Shown: positions 11,573-23,460 of the stretch, piece by piece
Layout of the letters: the number at the start of each line of letters is the position of its first letter
Numbering within the stretch: position 1 is the first letter of the stretch
Source of the DNA: Owenia fusiformis
Lineage: Eukaryota; Annelida; Polychaeta; Sabellida; Oweniidae
NCBI GenBank assembly: GCA_903813345.2
Contig: CAIIXF020000008.1
Span: 27,762,822 to 27,826,821, forward strand
DNA: 64,000 bases
Direction: 5' to 3'
Notes under the pieces: model-generated
Databases searched by the model: none
Seen by the model: the letters and a program-made list of their open reading frames with translations, nothing else
What the model was told of the DNA's origin: nothing
Program-made: the position numbers and the translations under genes

Positions 11573-12609
11573 TTTAATTTCTCCTGATGAAATTCCTAAT
11601 AAATGCTTAAAATAACAGGATTAAGACAAAATATGTGCTTAAAATATAGGAGGATTGTATATTAAACTTGTCAGGATATGTTTAAAATATATGACAATAA
11701 TTTAAGAGGATTATAGAACTATTATTTGGCTGTTTAAAATGGAGTAGCATTATGCTTTAGACAATAAATAACTACCATGTGCATACAATATAGGAGGATT
11801 ATGTGTTAGATAAGGAACTTATATCAGAAGATTATAAACACTACTATAAAACTACTATTATTACTTAACTACTTTAAAGATTCTCGCAATCTTTATCCAA
11901 TCAGCGTTTGCGAGTGTGTCGGCTCACGTATAAAAGGCGAATCCAACTCAAATCCATGCAGGGGTGTATGAGGTACTCGAGGAAAGAGCTCGTGAAATCT
12001 GAATTTATATGCACATGGTCAATGTTTACACATGTTTGGAGTTATTGAAGAAAATGTGATATGGGTGTGGTTCCGAATTTGAAGTCATTGCTGGAAATAT
12101 GATTTTAATACGTGAAATTATATCTATAAATATAGCACTAAAAATAACAGTACACATAAAGTACATGTATGATTGTGTTCAGAAATGTTTGAAACCCTTA
12201 CGGAAAATTCTGTCTGCATTTTGTCACCATTGCTCTTTCTCATGTTTCTTCCCGCATTCTAGTGCTGTTTGAATGAATATATTAATTAATGTATTTCTAA
12301 CTAAAACATATCACATTTTTTTTATAAACCACAAACATTTAGATCATAAAAAAATTATTCAATACTTGAGTGAGCACGATATGCAAGGGTTACTAAGTTG
12401 ACACAGTAAATGACCACATTGTGTTAGGCCATGCACACAGCGTACACCCCTCACTTTCATAGTGAAGTGACTAATTGGTTTATGTTTACGTTTTAATGTG
12501 TTTTGGGTTCCTTGTTACAGCAAGGGGGGCCAGTAAAGTAGACTAACATGTTTGCATGGCAAATTTTGATCGAATATGTGAGACACTTTAATCCTGATCA
12601 TTTACCATC
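11573..12609. other. Stretch without a recognised gene; possible LINE 5' leader
   Basis: No coding exon seen. 11573-11870 has a loose repetition of AGGAGGATT motifs. A CCAAT/TATA pair lies at 11897-11935. Part of the segment before 12610 may be the 5' UTR of the LINE, but its 5' end cannot be placed without another copy. Confidence 0.4.
11897..11935 (+). promoter_or_regulatory. Promoter-like CCAAT box and TATA box
   Basis: CCAAT at 11897-11901 and TATAAAA at 11929-11935 have Pol II-like spacing and face the LINE, about 675 bp before ORF1. LINEs of this type usually use internal TATA-less promoters, so this may be chance or belong to an unseen transcript. Confidence 0.3.
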
Positions 12610-13293
12610 ATGCCACCACCAAAAGTTGACAAACTTGATAAACTTGAAAAAATCATCGAAGCCCTAACTCAAAAAATAGCAACCCCAGAGGACATCAGAC
12701 TTATTGTAAAAGAGGAACTTTCGGCATCTTTGGAACATCTCAACGACAAAATTGTAGCGCTGGAGGAAGATAATCAACAACTAAAGGAAACAATCAAAAA
12801 CCAGAACATTAAGCTTCTCGAAATTGAACGACATGCTAACTACAATGAACAATACTCACGAAAATCAAATATCAAAATTACTGGCGTAAAGGAAGAGGGT
12901 GATGAAGTTTGTAGCCAGACAGTTCGTAAAATAGCTACTGACATTGGTATTAAGCTTGGAACAGAGGACATAGATGCATGTCATAGGGTTGGAAGGAAAG
13001 TCGACGCCAAAAATGATGCCTCCACAAAACCAAGGTCCATAATTGTGAGGTTTAAGGCACGGGAGCACAAAGAGAAGTTCATCAGCAATCGTAGACAACT
13101 GAAAGGAACAGGGATAGGTATACATGAAGACATCACTAAAAAGAACATGGGACTGATCAATCGCCTAAAAAATGATCCAAATATAACTGATGCATGGATG
13201 TTCAACACCAAAGTCTATTGCCGCCCGCAAGGCCGAAAAGGAACTATCCAAGTCGATATTGGTACACCAATAACAGATATTCTATCTAAATAA
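12610..13293 (+). CDS. LINE ORF1 protein (coiled coil plus L1-ORF1p-like RNA-binding fold)
   Basis: The 227-residue ORF begins at the ATG in ATCATGCC. Residues about 5-80 are heptad-like and charged (KLDKLEKIIEAL, LEEDNQQLKETIKNQNIKLL), predicting a trimerising or dimerising coiled coil. From about residue 85 the YSRKSNIKITGV, DACHRVGRK, RSIIVRF and FISNRRQLKG segments match the RRM-like and C-terminal RNA-binding parts of LINE ORF1 proteins (Transposase_22 type). In known LINEs such proteins coat the RNA and chaperone target-primed reverse transcription. The frame is intact. It is followed 124 bp later by the unidentified ORF. Clade assignment is not possible from ORF1 alone. Confidence 0.85.
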   Translation: MPPPKVDKLDKLEKIIEALTQKIATPEDIRLIVKEELSASLEHLNDKIVALEEDNQQLKETIKNQNIKLLEIERHANYNEQYSRKSNIKITGVKEEGDEVCSQTVRKIATDIGIKLGTEDIDACHRVGRKVDAKNDASTKPRSIIVRFKAREHKEKFISNRRQLKGTGIGIHEDITKKNMGLINRLKNDPNITDAWMFNTKVYCRPQGRKGTIQVDIGTPITDILSK

Positions 13294-13417
13294 TCTCCAA
13301 TTACAGCACCATTTTAATATGCCAAAGCAATCATCTAATGACTTTTTCCCCTGGACTTACATATTTGGACTAACATATCCTTATATATATTGTCTCAAAA
13401 CTTTTGAAAGATAAAAG

Positions 13418-13867
13418 TTGGGAGTTTCATCAACAGAAATGACAATCTTGGACATTGCAAACATATTCATATGTTTGTCTTTTCTATTAGTCAGTTTAGT
13501 ATTAGTATATAGAAAACATAGTTTAGTTTCTTCACAAATTCAAGAACATAAATCAAAGATACTAGTATGTTTGCCAATTATAATCACTTCATTTAAAGAC
13601 ACCACTTCAAAGCGATATGCTGATAACAATCACCAAATAAGGATCATTTATGAAACATATACAACTGTAGCTATTCTTAATGAGTTCTCACTCTCATTCC
13701 ATGCTTATTTTACAATGAAACATGAACTTAAGGTCACCAGGTCAATTCAACTGATAGCTCTAGTTACAGCTTTCATTCATCCTAATATATATGAATATTT
13801 GATGAGATTAGAAGGGGTCTCCTCACTAATCCGACTTTTCCATACAACAACATTTAAACCTGATTAA
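13418..13867 (+). CDS. Unrecognised 149-codon ORF between LINE ORF1 and ORF2
   Basis: The ORF opens 124 bp after ORF1 and its TAA ends two bases before the ORF2 ATG (TAACCATGG). Residues about 10-31 form a hydrophobic segment (FICLSFLLVSLVLVY) followed by basic residues, as in a signal anchor; a second moderately hydrophobic stretch lies near 108-118. I recognise no family. The position suggests a third LINE ORF, with ORF2 made by termination-reinitiation, but an AT-rich spacer open by chance is also possible. The first ATG is the only basis for the start. Confidence 0.45.
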   Translation: MGVSSTEMTILDIANIFICLSFLLVSLVLVYRKHSLVSSQIQEHKSKILVCLPIIITSFKDTTSKRYADNNHQIRIIYETYTTVAILNEFSLSFHAYFTMKHELKVTRSIQLIALVTAFIHPNIYEYLMRLEGVSSLIRLFHTTTFKPD

Positions 13868-13869
13868 CC

Positions 13870-16800
13870 ATGGATGACTTGCAAATTTATGAGCTACCCT
13901 TTTATAACGTTACTCCAGTGATGTTCTTTGATGTCATTCCATCAGCTAATAATCACATTGACTTTGAAAGCTTAATGTTCAATCCAAAAGACCTTGATAG
14001 AGGTGTTGCTAATGACCCCTCCAATCATAATGTTATTGAAGATAATGATTTTTCAACAACTTTAATTGAAAAATGTAAATATTATACTCTTGAGCAAATG
14101 AACAGCCAACCAATGGACAGTGGAAATAATTTGTCTATGATACATGTAAATATGAGAAGTGTCATGAAAAATCAATGGAAATTTGATAACTTGCACAATT
14201 TATTAAAGCATGACTTCCCTATCATAGCCATGTCTGAAACCTGGTTAAACAATAACAATCAAGATACTTATAACTTAGAAGGATATAGCACCATATGCAA
14301 ATCTAGAGATGGTAGGATAGGGGGAGGAGTTTGTATACATATTCTTGATAATATTAATTTCACCAAAAGACCAGATTTAGAATTTAACATGGATAATTGC
14401 GACTCATGCACCATTGAGATGTCTTTAAAGTCTGGGCAAAATATACTGACGTGTCGCAAAAAGGTGGCGCATTTGTTTTTTAAGGGTATCGCGTGAATGT
14501 AACTTTGATTCCCCGGATTATAAGATAATATTCTAATTAAAGTTATATATCATTTTTAAGCTGTTTCGATGAAGATTTTAGATCAACTACACTCCGTTCA
14601 CATTTTTTGCGCGTTCGTTTTTAAAAAAGAGTTTTTTACCAAAACATCTGGCAAATATCCCATGTTGACACGTTACATTTTGAATTATTTTTCGTCTTTA
14701 AACGCTCATAACTCAAACAATATATGACTATTATACTTATTTTTCGTCTTGATAAAGGTAGATGGAAGTTTTATTTCAAAGGATGAATTATAGTAAGCGT
14801 CCCATATTGTGACGTCATAGAGTCTGAAAAATATAATCTGTTGACAGCGACCTTTTTTGCTCATTTTTTGGTACCTTCAACTTTTCAGGTGTACATTAAA
14901 CAAAAAATAAAAAAATCAATTTTTAATTAATCATACATGATTATTTTGCTCCTAAACTCTAGTTTATTAATAAATAGTTGATTTTGTTCACAAAAGTATG
15001 TATTTTCTGTTGTATGTGGAAATGTGGAGGACGAAAGGTTTTCAAAATTCATTAAAATAGGGCTAATTTACGCCATTCGCCTATTTTCAAGCACAGCAAC
15101 ACGTATATTTATTTCACCTAAAATATCAATTGATTCGTGTTTTATGATGCTCCTAGCCCATTAACAATATATATATGATATCAGAGTTATTCGTCTAAAA
15201 TGTTTTGAGATATAGAGGTAAATGTGGAGGACGAAAGGATTTTCATGTGTGTACATTTTTCTCCAAAACGTCACATTCTATCATGTTAAAAGCGAGGATC
15301 CTCTGGATTACGCCACAAAATGTGTAACAATGCGTGCGCGAGCTTTTTGCGACACGTCACTAATATCTGTCCTTTATAAGCCCCCGAATGTTAACCTCAG
15401 AGATTTTAACAACAACATAGATATATTTCTTAAAAGATTAAATGGTGAAGGGAAAGTCACGTACATTTTAGGAGACTTTAACATAGACCTCTTAAAGGCA
15501 AATGAGCATTATATGACCGAGGATTTCTACAATTCTTTGTTAACAAATGGTTTTCATCCTTCAATCTACAAGCCAACACGAATAGGATCAAGATCAGCTA
15601 CCCTTATTGATAATATTTTTACAAATGCTGTAGATATAAGTTATTCTGGCATAGTGCTAACTGATATATCTGATCATTTCCCTATTTTCTTAACCACTAA
15701 AAAACAACTAAAACAGTCAATTTACAAGACTATTAATTATAGGATTATGAATAAAACAGCTAAGGAGAAATTCAACTACCAGCTTTCAAACACAGACTGG
15801 AATGATGTCAAACAATCAGATAATTGCAATCAAGCATATTCAGTTTTTATTGACAAATTTATGAGTGTTTACAATGAATGCTTTCCTTCAAAATCAAAAA
15901 CAATAAAGATTTACCTTAATACAAGGAAACCTTGGTTGACTGACGCTATTCTCACATCAGTTAAAGAGAAGAACAAACTATATAAAGAATATTTAAAAAA
16001 TCCCAATCCTATTAATAGTACTAATTATAAGACATATAAAAATATTCTCACAACTCTAATACGGAATGCAGAAAAAACATATTTTAAACAAAAAATTGAT
16101 GAATGCAAAGGGGATGTTAAGAAAACCTGGTCAATATTAAACAAGATTTTAAAAAGAAAACATAATAAATCACAGGATGTTCCATTCTTTCAAGTTGATG
16201 GTAATAAAATTACGGACAATCAAGGTATAGCCGAAAGATTTAATGACTTTTTTGCAAATGTTGGGAGAAATCTAGCAAATAAAATTAAACCTAATAAATC
16301 TTTTAGGGGTTTTATGTCAAACAATGACAGTGCTAATTCCTCAATTTTCTTAAGACCAATCTCAGAGGAAGAAATAGTAAATATAATATCTGAACTTAAG
16401 AATGGTTCACCTGGACTTGATCAAATCAAACCAGTTATATTGAAAGAAAATAAGCTTGCTCTAGGAAATATTCTGACTTACTTATGTAATATATCACTTA
16501 AAACTGGAGTTTTCCCAGACACCTTAAAAACTGCCAAAGTTACTCCTGTATATAAAAAGGGCTCTGTTCACCTTTTCACTAATTATAGACCAATCTCACT
16601 TCTTAGTGTTTTCTCTAAAGTATTCGAGAAAATTATGCATAAAAAAGTCACACTATTTTTGGATAAATTCAAATTATTAAGTAAAGATCAATTTGGTTTC
16701 AGAAAAAACCTATCAACCTATATGGCAATTCTCACCTTTTTAGAATCACTTCGAGATTCGCTTAATAATAATAAGTTCTGTATCGGCCTTTTTCTTGACT

Positions 16801-17900
16801 TATCGAAAGCTTTTGATACGGTTGATCACGCTATTTTGCTGGAGAAGCTTCATTATTATGGAATTCGTGGTGTTGCAAACTCTTGGTTTAAATCTTACTT
16901 AACGGATAGAAAACAAATTACACAATATAAAGACCATGTGTCAACCCCAACAACTATTTCATGTGGAGTACCCCAAGGGTCTATCCTAGGACCCCTACTT
17001 TTTATTATTTATATAAACGACCTCAGTTTTACTTCTTCTATATTGAAGTTTGTACTTTTTGCAGATGACACCAGTATTTTACATTCAAATGAGTCGAAAG
17101 AAGAACTCATATCTGTTGCAAATAATGAACTTAAAAAAGTCAATGACTGGTTCATGGCTAACAAGTTATCACTTAATATTGAAAAGACTAATTTTTTATT
17201 CTTTTCACCTAAAAGAGGAACATATAACCCTGAAGAAATCAAGATAAAAATTGATGACAAAAATATTACAAGGAAGGATAACATTAATTTTCTTGGTGTC
17301 CTAATCGATGACAAACTAAATTGGAAACTTCACACTCAAAAACTAAAAGGGAAAATAGCTAAAATTATACACATGTTATATACTTCTAAGCACTTACTTG
17401 ACAACTGTTCGAAAATGAAAATTTATAATGCTCTTATTCATTCGGGGCTTGATTACTGTAATATAATTTGGGGTAATGCTGATAAAAATCTCCTCAAGCC
17501 TCTGCATATACTCCAGAAGAAATTTGCCAGGTTAATAACAAATTCTAGTAAGTTAGCTCATGCTGCCCCTTTATTGAAAGATCTTAGAATCTTAAATATT
17601 TATGACATATTTAACTTGAATGTTGCCAACTTTGCATACCAAAATATGAATAAACCTGACAAGTTCCCATATCACCTTTTTAATCAATTCTATTCCACAA
17701 ATGCTGATACACATGACCATGAAACTAGAAATAAAGACCGTATACGTTCATATATGTTTAAAAACAAATTTGGTGAAAAGTCAATAAAAGTAGAACTATC
17801 GAGAGTTTGGAATGGAGTAAATGGAAACATCATTATGTCTTCTACTTTATCTTTGTTTAAATCGTCTTTGAAATCACTTCTCCTCTCCACCTACATCTAA
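13870..17900 (+). pseudogene. LINE ORF2: APE endonuclease and reverse transcriptase, split by a MITE
   Basis: Frame 13870-14447 carries the endonuclease start (HVNMRSV, AMSETWLN, GGVCIHI). Frame 15362-17900 continues with SVLYKPPN, LGDFNIDLL and SDHFPIFL (endonuclease catalytic motifs), then reverse transcriptase: DLSKAFDTVDH, the CGVPQGSILGPLLF motif, FADDTSIL (catalytic Asp pair) and NFLGV, and a C-terminal region ending at TAA. The 911-bp insertion lies between; the two parts are in the same frame once it and one 3-bp duplication are discounted (about 1,038 codons). No other stop or frameshift is seen. As it stands the ORF cannot give a full protein. Confidence 0.9.
14448..15358. mobile_element. 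Non-autonomous DNA transposon inserted in LINE ORF2
   Basis: 911 bp with perfect 16-bp terminal inverted repeats (GACGTGTCGCAAAAAG) and a 3-bp duplication ACT at 14445-14447 and 15359-15361. Beyond the perfect repeats the ends stay similar (GGTGGCGCA against GCTCGCGCA). An internal direct repeat (AATGTGGAGGACGAAAGG) lies at 15018 and 15221. No transposase is encoded. A 3-bp duplication fits Harbinger, CACTA or Zator superfamilies, but the termini do not settle it. Confidence 0.92.
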
Positions 17901-18092
17901 TATCAAATATCATGTCATGGTTCATTTTGTTCATGTTTCATTGCTAACCTAGTGATCCTTATCATCAAAGAATGTGCTCTTGCTATATATACACTACAAT
18001 GTAATATGTAATGTGGTGTAAACTGCACAGTATACGCCCAGCGTCTTGTTCAAACCCTGTTATTCAAATTGTAATAATTATAATATGAAAAT

Positions 18093-18120
18093 AAATATAA
18101 CATAACATAACATAACATAA
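18093..18120 (+). repeat. LINE 3' tail, (ATAAC)n microsatellite
   Basis: Four to five ATAAC units end the homology of the LINE, 190 bp after its stop codon. This replaces a poly(A) tail. Confidence 0.8.
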
Positions 18121-18485
18121 AATGATATATGACACATACTATGACGACACTAGTATATGTCTGTCTAGGGGGGGGGGGCATACTTTCGGGACACCCTGTA
18201 TAGGCTACATCAAGCAGATTTCTCATATTATATTTAATTACCATGTATAGTTTCTCAGGAACCCATACAGTATGTAAATACTTTGAAGAATATAGAGTGC
18301 AAAATGTATATTTTAGTAAAAGTTTTTTAGTCAAGTTAGGTTTTCTTCGGAATATTGTGCTGGAGATGATGGAGCAGTCCTTTAAACATACTAGTACACG
18401 ATTTGAATGATCTAATATCGTCAAAATGTCAGTAATGCTGTTTACTTACCGATCGATCAGACTTTCTAATAAGAGAAATGGCGAT
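18121..18485. other. Intergenic stretch between LINE and giant inverted-repeat element
   Basis: No gene seen. A G run followed by GGGACACCCTGTATA (18184-18201) resembles one end of a mariner-like element, but no partner end is nearby. Confidence 0.4.
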
Positions 18486-19479
18486 AACAGGATCTTAAGA
18501 GGTTCTGGACAAATCATTTGATTCTGGACTTGTCATATTTTTTTTTCAACGAAATCACATCCAAGGGTTGAATTTTTATTAGCTTTTTAGAGAGTGAGTC
18601 CTGCCTAGTATTAATTTCAATAAAAAAGTTAAAATAGAACCCTATTTGAGAGTCAATCTAATACTTACATTACATTGATAAATTAAGGCAAATCCTGAAA
18701 TATTTTTAAAGTGCATTTTTTTATGAAATATTATCCCGCAAGTATTTAAATGAAACGGTCTTATTTAAATACAAATCATAACATGATATTTTTCATGAAA
18801 CATTTTTCAATGAAATTCAATTGAAGGGTCAAGATAAAACGAGCTAATTTAGGTGAAAACCCTTACATGATGATGTGTTTTCATAACTTCTTTCATAAAA
18901 TTCCATCAAGGGGTGAAGATAAAATGATCGAATTTAAGTGATTTAAGGATCACGAGAATATGTTTTCTTTTATATTTTCTATGAAATCCCATCCAATGGT
19001 CAAGGTAAAATTTTGATTTTGATTTTGATTTGGTCACGTGTTCGAAAGATCCATATAAGGCCCATAGAACCATATAGGAACGTCATTTTGAATGTCACGT
19101 GATAGATCCATATAAGGCTTTTAGAACCATTTATGGAAAGATGAGGGGAAGCCCTTGACACCTGTTTCACGATTTTTATGCACTTCATTATTGTACCGAA
19201 GTTTGCCGATTCGATTCGTCGTATTTCGGAATCCTGGTGACAATTTTATACTCCATTGGAGTATTTTTGACCTACTTCTTATGACGAAAATTCCCGAACC
19301 TTGTTCGGATTAATCCGGATTTTCTGACCTACTTTATCTACCGAGATTTCACGAGTTAACATTCGTCTCATTCCGGAATCCTGGTGACAATGTTATACTC
19401 CATTGGAGTATTTTTGATCTACTTTTTCTGGATTTTGCCCTACTTATTATATCTTGACAACAAGCAAATCAAAAAGTTC

Positions 19480-19557
19480 GACATGAACGGGTCTCGATCA
19501 ACTAACCTAGACTATGGAAGCCAGGCACGCTAACCATTAGACCAACGAGCTACCGAT
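19480..19557 (-). other. tRNA-like (Pol III promoter-like) module in left arm
   Basis: Minus strand reads TTGGTCTAATGGTTAGCGTG (A box) and, about 30 bases on, GATCGAGACCC (B box-like). The A box resembles tRNA-Gly/Glu. The anticodon and T stems pair poorly, so this is a pseudo-tRNA or SINE head rather than a working tRNA. Confidence 0.5.
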
Positions 19558-19659
19558 ATGAAAGAACAAAAGTATTATATATTTATACCGAGCGTCAATT
19601 CAAAATGATCCTCACTTTTGTCTCCACTTAAATACGAGTCGTCAGTTGTATCCAGAATA

Positions 19660-19725
19660 GTAGAACGCCTATGGCGCTAGGGAATAACCAAGTCCCAGGT
19701 GAGTGGTTCGTATCCCTCCGTGATA
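19660..19725 (+). other. Second tRNA-like module in left arm
   Basis: TATGGCGCTAGGGAATAACC is followed by GTGGTTCGTATCCCTC, which matches the B box and T-loop consensus (GGTTCRANNCC). The A box is weak. The mirror copy is at 23851-23912. Confidence 0.4.
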
Positions 19726-19834
19726 TACTATTTTTGTTTTATTAAATACGACAGAAAGGAGCAAGGTGTAGGTTGAAAACAAGACGTTAGTTTGTTTCAA
19801 AACAGTTTGGAAACATTAATCTCTGGAACATTGT

Positions 19835-20010
19835 TTTTTCAACACTGATACAAATTTCCCTGACATTTCCCTGACATGTCTACCGTTTCAAAATTCCCGG
19901 TCATCTTTGGCCCTTTTGACCTAATTTTAAAATTACCTGACATTTCCAGCACTTGGAAAATCAAGTCAATTTCCCTGACATTTCCAGGTGTGTATGAACC
20001 CTGGAAATAT
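19835..20010 (+). repeat. TTTCCCTGACA short-motif repeat
   Basis: TTTCCCTGACAT or close variants occur about five times, with ACATTTCCAG variants and GGTGTGTATGAACCCTGG. It is non-coding and lies at the start of the loop. Confidence 0.5.
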
Positions 20011-20110
20011 CCCACTGGCTCGCCCTATGAATCGCTAGCACAGATTGGATTGATTAGTGTTTCAAAATGGTGGACGAAGTGTTTGATTAGATAATTTACA
20101 TATTAAGTTT

Positions 20111-20345
20111 CTTAAAGGGGCAACAAGGCCTGTACATAGAAAATTCGAAATTTTTTACATTTTCTGAATTTTTAGGGCAACATTTGGCTTTAACATCTTT
20201 TTTTATACATTTTTTCTTAAAATGTATGGATAAACAATAAAATTTCAGCATTAAGCAGTGCAAATTCAGTTCAAAGCTTCTATAAAGGGAGTCCAACTTA
20301 TAGATTTTAAAAATCCGACTCGTTTAAAGAAGAATATCAGCAGCT
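20111..20345. repeat. Dispersed repeat, GGGGCAACAAGGC family, copy 1
   Basis: AAAGGGGCAACAAGGC, TTTTTCTTAAAATGTATGG, GTTCAAAGCTTC and AGAAGAATATCAGC all recur in the same order at 37035-37325. Non-coding. Confidence 0.7.
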
Positions 20346-20671
20346 TAAATCACGCCTTGTGATCATACAAAATGGATGGAGGGGGGGTAGGCGATTTCTG
20401 CAAGAAAACTCAACAAATTTGGAAGATTTATTTTTTCAACATAAAATTTACAACTGAATTGCCAAATGAATAGGCGCAGTGCATGGCAAAATATGTAAGG
20501 TCTTCTAGTATTTTTTGAACTGATACGCTTCTAAGATATGAGATCTATTATAAAAGGCGCATCATCATCATCATCATCATCATCATCAACGTGCAAAAGT
20601 CAATGTTTTTGCTATAAATCAGGCAACAATGGTCTACACGACCTGTAATAAATAGGTATGAGGGGCGTTAT

Positions 20672-21467
20672 TAGAGAATTTTCGTTATACGTTTTTTAAA
20701 AACTTATACGTATACTTATACTTATAAACCCAATAAACAAGGTGTTTCATAATTTCCTAATTCGTCGGGAAATATCTCCTAGGACGGTAATAAAAAGGGC
20801 CAATGGCATACCATCCGTACCCCCTTGATGTAAAGCATGTTTAGTTGTGTCATATGTGTTTTCTAGAATCAAATAGGCTGATATAGCACACGGGTTTTAC
20901 AGATTTATCTACTCTCAAATATATTTTTTGTAGATGATCGTTTTGAATCACTTTGTAGAAATAACGAAGGGAGAATTAGTTCAGCTAATGAATGAGTCGA
21001 GCTATTTGATTGGATACTATGCCTATTCAGCCGATTAATTTTAATAAGCCATTCTGGTCAGTAGGTCCACACATATACTATGCGGAGATCCAACTCTGTA
21101 AGTTTATAATCTGCGTATAAAGGCCCTTTTATACGTAAAAACTTAAAAATTGACCTTATAATTTCATGAGAACTTTGAAATGATCGACTCGTTCGTGTAG
21201 TGATTCACTTTAAAGGGTCTCGTTTATCGTACACTACAAGGACCCGTCAACTAGAATTTAGTTTATCGTGTTCATAATTGACACTAGCAAAGGACATTGT
21301 ATTCGCAGTCCCTAGTTGATGATGAAGCTTGACTATATCGGGAATAGTTATGCCCCACTTGGTACAGATTATGAAAATCAATTTGAATTGATTTTAGTTC
21401 GACAAGACCCTTTAAACTATAAGTATACGTATAAGTTTTTGAAACAACTTATAACGAAAATTCTCTA
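20672..21467. mobile_element. Nested TIR element (796 bp)
   Basis: TAGAGAATTTTCGTTATA and its complement face each other, with TTAT duplicated at 20668-20671 and 21468-21471. The arms continue as AACTTATACGTATACTTAT. No transposase. Confidence 0.75.
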
Positions 21468-22505
21468 TTATCACAACACTGACATTGCTCACTTTTTAAA
21501 GTTGTTTCAAAGCGTTATATGTAAATGGGCGTGTGGAAGGCCCGTGGGTGGCAATAAAATAACTCGAACTTCAAATTAAAATATATATAAAATAGTATAT
21601 TTCAAACTTCAATGTTTAAAATACAATGCTCTGTAATGTACAACATGAACTCAGCAACTACTGACAAGCCAACACCCAATGCAAACTCAGCTACATGTGA
21701 GTGAGAAAGACCATATAGGGGAACAATAGATATATAAAACTGACACAGTTTGCATAGTTGAATAACTCAAGGTGAAAAGTGAACATGGTATTAAAAGAGT
21801 AAAACTGCAAACAACCTACTTAGGGACCTGTTATATTGAGATGAATAGGGATTGATTAATATGAACAGTAATAATATAAAATGTGAAAATGACCATGTTA
21901 CATATACAAAAAATAACCCCATTGTTACAAAATCACAAAAAGTGAAATATCTATTCTTGTATTGCATTTTCGTTCACTGGACAGATTTTAATTGCATTGC
22001 TATTAGATACATTTTAAGGGTGATATGAAAATTGAACCACGAAAACAGATGTACTTTAAGTTAAAGGGAACTTTCTACCATACCCGCCATGCTATCTGAC
22101 CCGAACGAGCCACCTTGTGGTGAGATTGGTAACTACCTGCTCGCATCTGCGTTATTACGCAGAGACATAAACGTATACACAAGGAAACGATAGGAGATAA
22201 CCTATTTTATCTCTGTATACATTTTAACTTTAATACATCGTTGAATCGAATTTGTCCAAAGGTCTTGAAACGTAAAATACCTAAATATTTATCTTAGACC
22301 TTGGGATGACCTTGTACAAGAAACATTAATGTTGACCTCGGTTCATCTAATCATAATTCGCCAAGGGCCATAGTATCATCAAACGCCAAATACCTAGACA
22401 TTGATCGTTTACTTGGATTTAAATAAGGAGTATGATTTTAAAATTGGCTAGGTCGTGGTTAAGCAACAATAGTATGTTCGAAATACCGCTGTGTAATGCC
22501 TGGAT

Positions 22506-22600
22506 CACATTTGCTGCGAGTATTTTGTTCAAAATTGAATACATTTCTGAACACAATACTCAATCGGCCGGGCGCCGTAGTGAAAATCGGAGCAAATGTG
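22506..22600. repeat. Palindromic MITE, CACATTTGCTCCG family, copy 1
   Basis: Ends CACATTTGCT and AGCAAATGTG. The inner part carries GAGTATTTTGTTCAAAATTG and CAATCGGCCGGGCGCC. Other copies: 32241-32362, 36478-36598, 38107-38231. Confidence 0.8.
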
Positions 22601-23039
22601 ACCAAGACATAAAACAATTGAATAATACTGTATCAGTTTCACATTTACAGCGGTCAAAAGCATTTACAAAAAAACCGCCAGAGTTGGCAATCATATAAAA
22701 TGAAACCAATCCCGCTGTGATTCATAGAAATAACTAATTTACTGCATTGAGTTCAATGTTATAACCATGTCGATTTACATGAGTGTCCGATTCATTGTAC
22801 CAAATTTAAACCTTGACTGTTCTCCAGAAAGCAATAAGCTGACATATATCATATTTTACATTTTAATACAACTGAAAAGATAATAAATGTTTTAATATAA
22901 AGTTGACGTAGTTATAAATGTTTTCAGCGTAAAATCAAAGCACAACCATATAATTAAAAACATTACGCTGGGATTCCAACTGGATACAACTGACGAGTTG
23001 TATTTAGGTGGCCTAAAGTGCTGCTTATTTTTTCGTGAA

Positions 23040-23330
23040 GCCACTCAGTAAAATTACGATTTCTCTCAACCCTGATGTTCAATCAACATCATTCGAGTAT
23101 CTATATTTTCCTGACACGTTCGGGCATCCGGTTATGACAACGTCTACCCAATGTTTGCACGAGAAATTGACGTAATTCATGACTGAAATCGGGAAGACAA
23201 AAATATGTGATATTCTTTCAGAATTGTTTATAATAACTATTTACAAAAACGTTCCCGAGACACAATCCATTTAGGTAGGGTTTGTTTTAAAGTCGAAAAG
23301 CCCCAATAAGACAATACAAACCCAGATTAA
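23040..23330 (+). pseudogene. Gene-like fragment, inverted partner of 23461-23703
   Basis: CACTCAGTAAAATTACGATTTCTC, read in blocks, matches the reverse complement of 23600-23690 and then of 23461-23590. The reading frame is broken here. A 91-nt stretch (23131-23221) starting GT and ending AG has no counterpart in the other copy. Origin unknown. Confidence 0.5.
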
Positions 23331-23460
23331 ACCCAGAAGAATGCAGATTTCATGTAATGATTTACGTTCATGTAAACAAGGAAAGTACATATAATCCCCA
23401 TATAAAACACTGGCCTACGTGACATGTAAACACAGGTTCAAATTGAAATATAGAAAATTT

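Larger units (their letters stand above)
12610..18120 (+). mobile_element. APE-type non-LTR retrotransposon (Jockey/CR1-like), nearly full length
   Basis: Contains ORF1 (12610-13293), a 149-codon ORF (13418-13867), ORF2 with endonuclease and reverse transcriptase (13870-17900, split by a DNA transposon at 14448-15358) and a 3' UTR ending in ATAAC repeats (18093-18118). A short 3' microsatellite tail instead of poly(A) is typical of CR1/L2/Daphne-type LINEs. The 5' end and target duplication could not be fixed. Apart from the insertion the ORFs are open, so the copy is young. Confidence 0.85.

Noticed and set aside
15222-15361. ATG at 15222 as the start of the LINE reverse transcriptase ORF
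   Set aside because: This stretch belongs to the inserted MITE; the LINE frame begins at 15362.
20555-20590. CAT trinucleotide run
   Set aside because: An ordinary microsatellite of about ten units, not in a gene.
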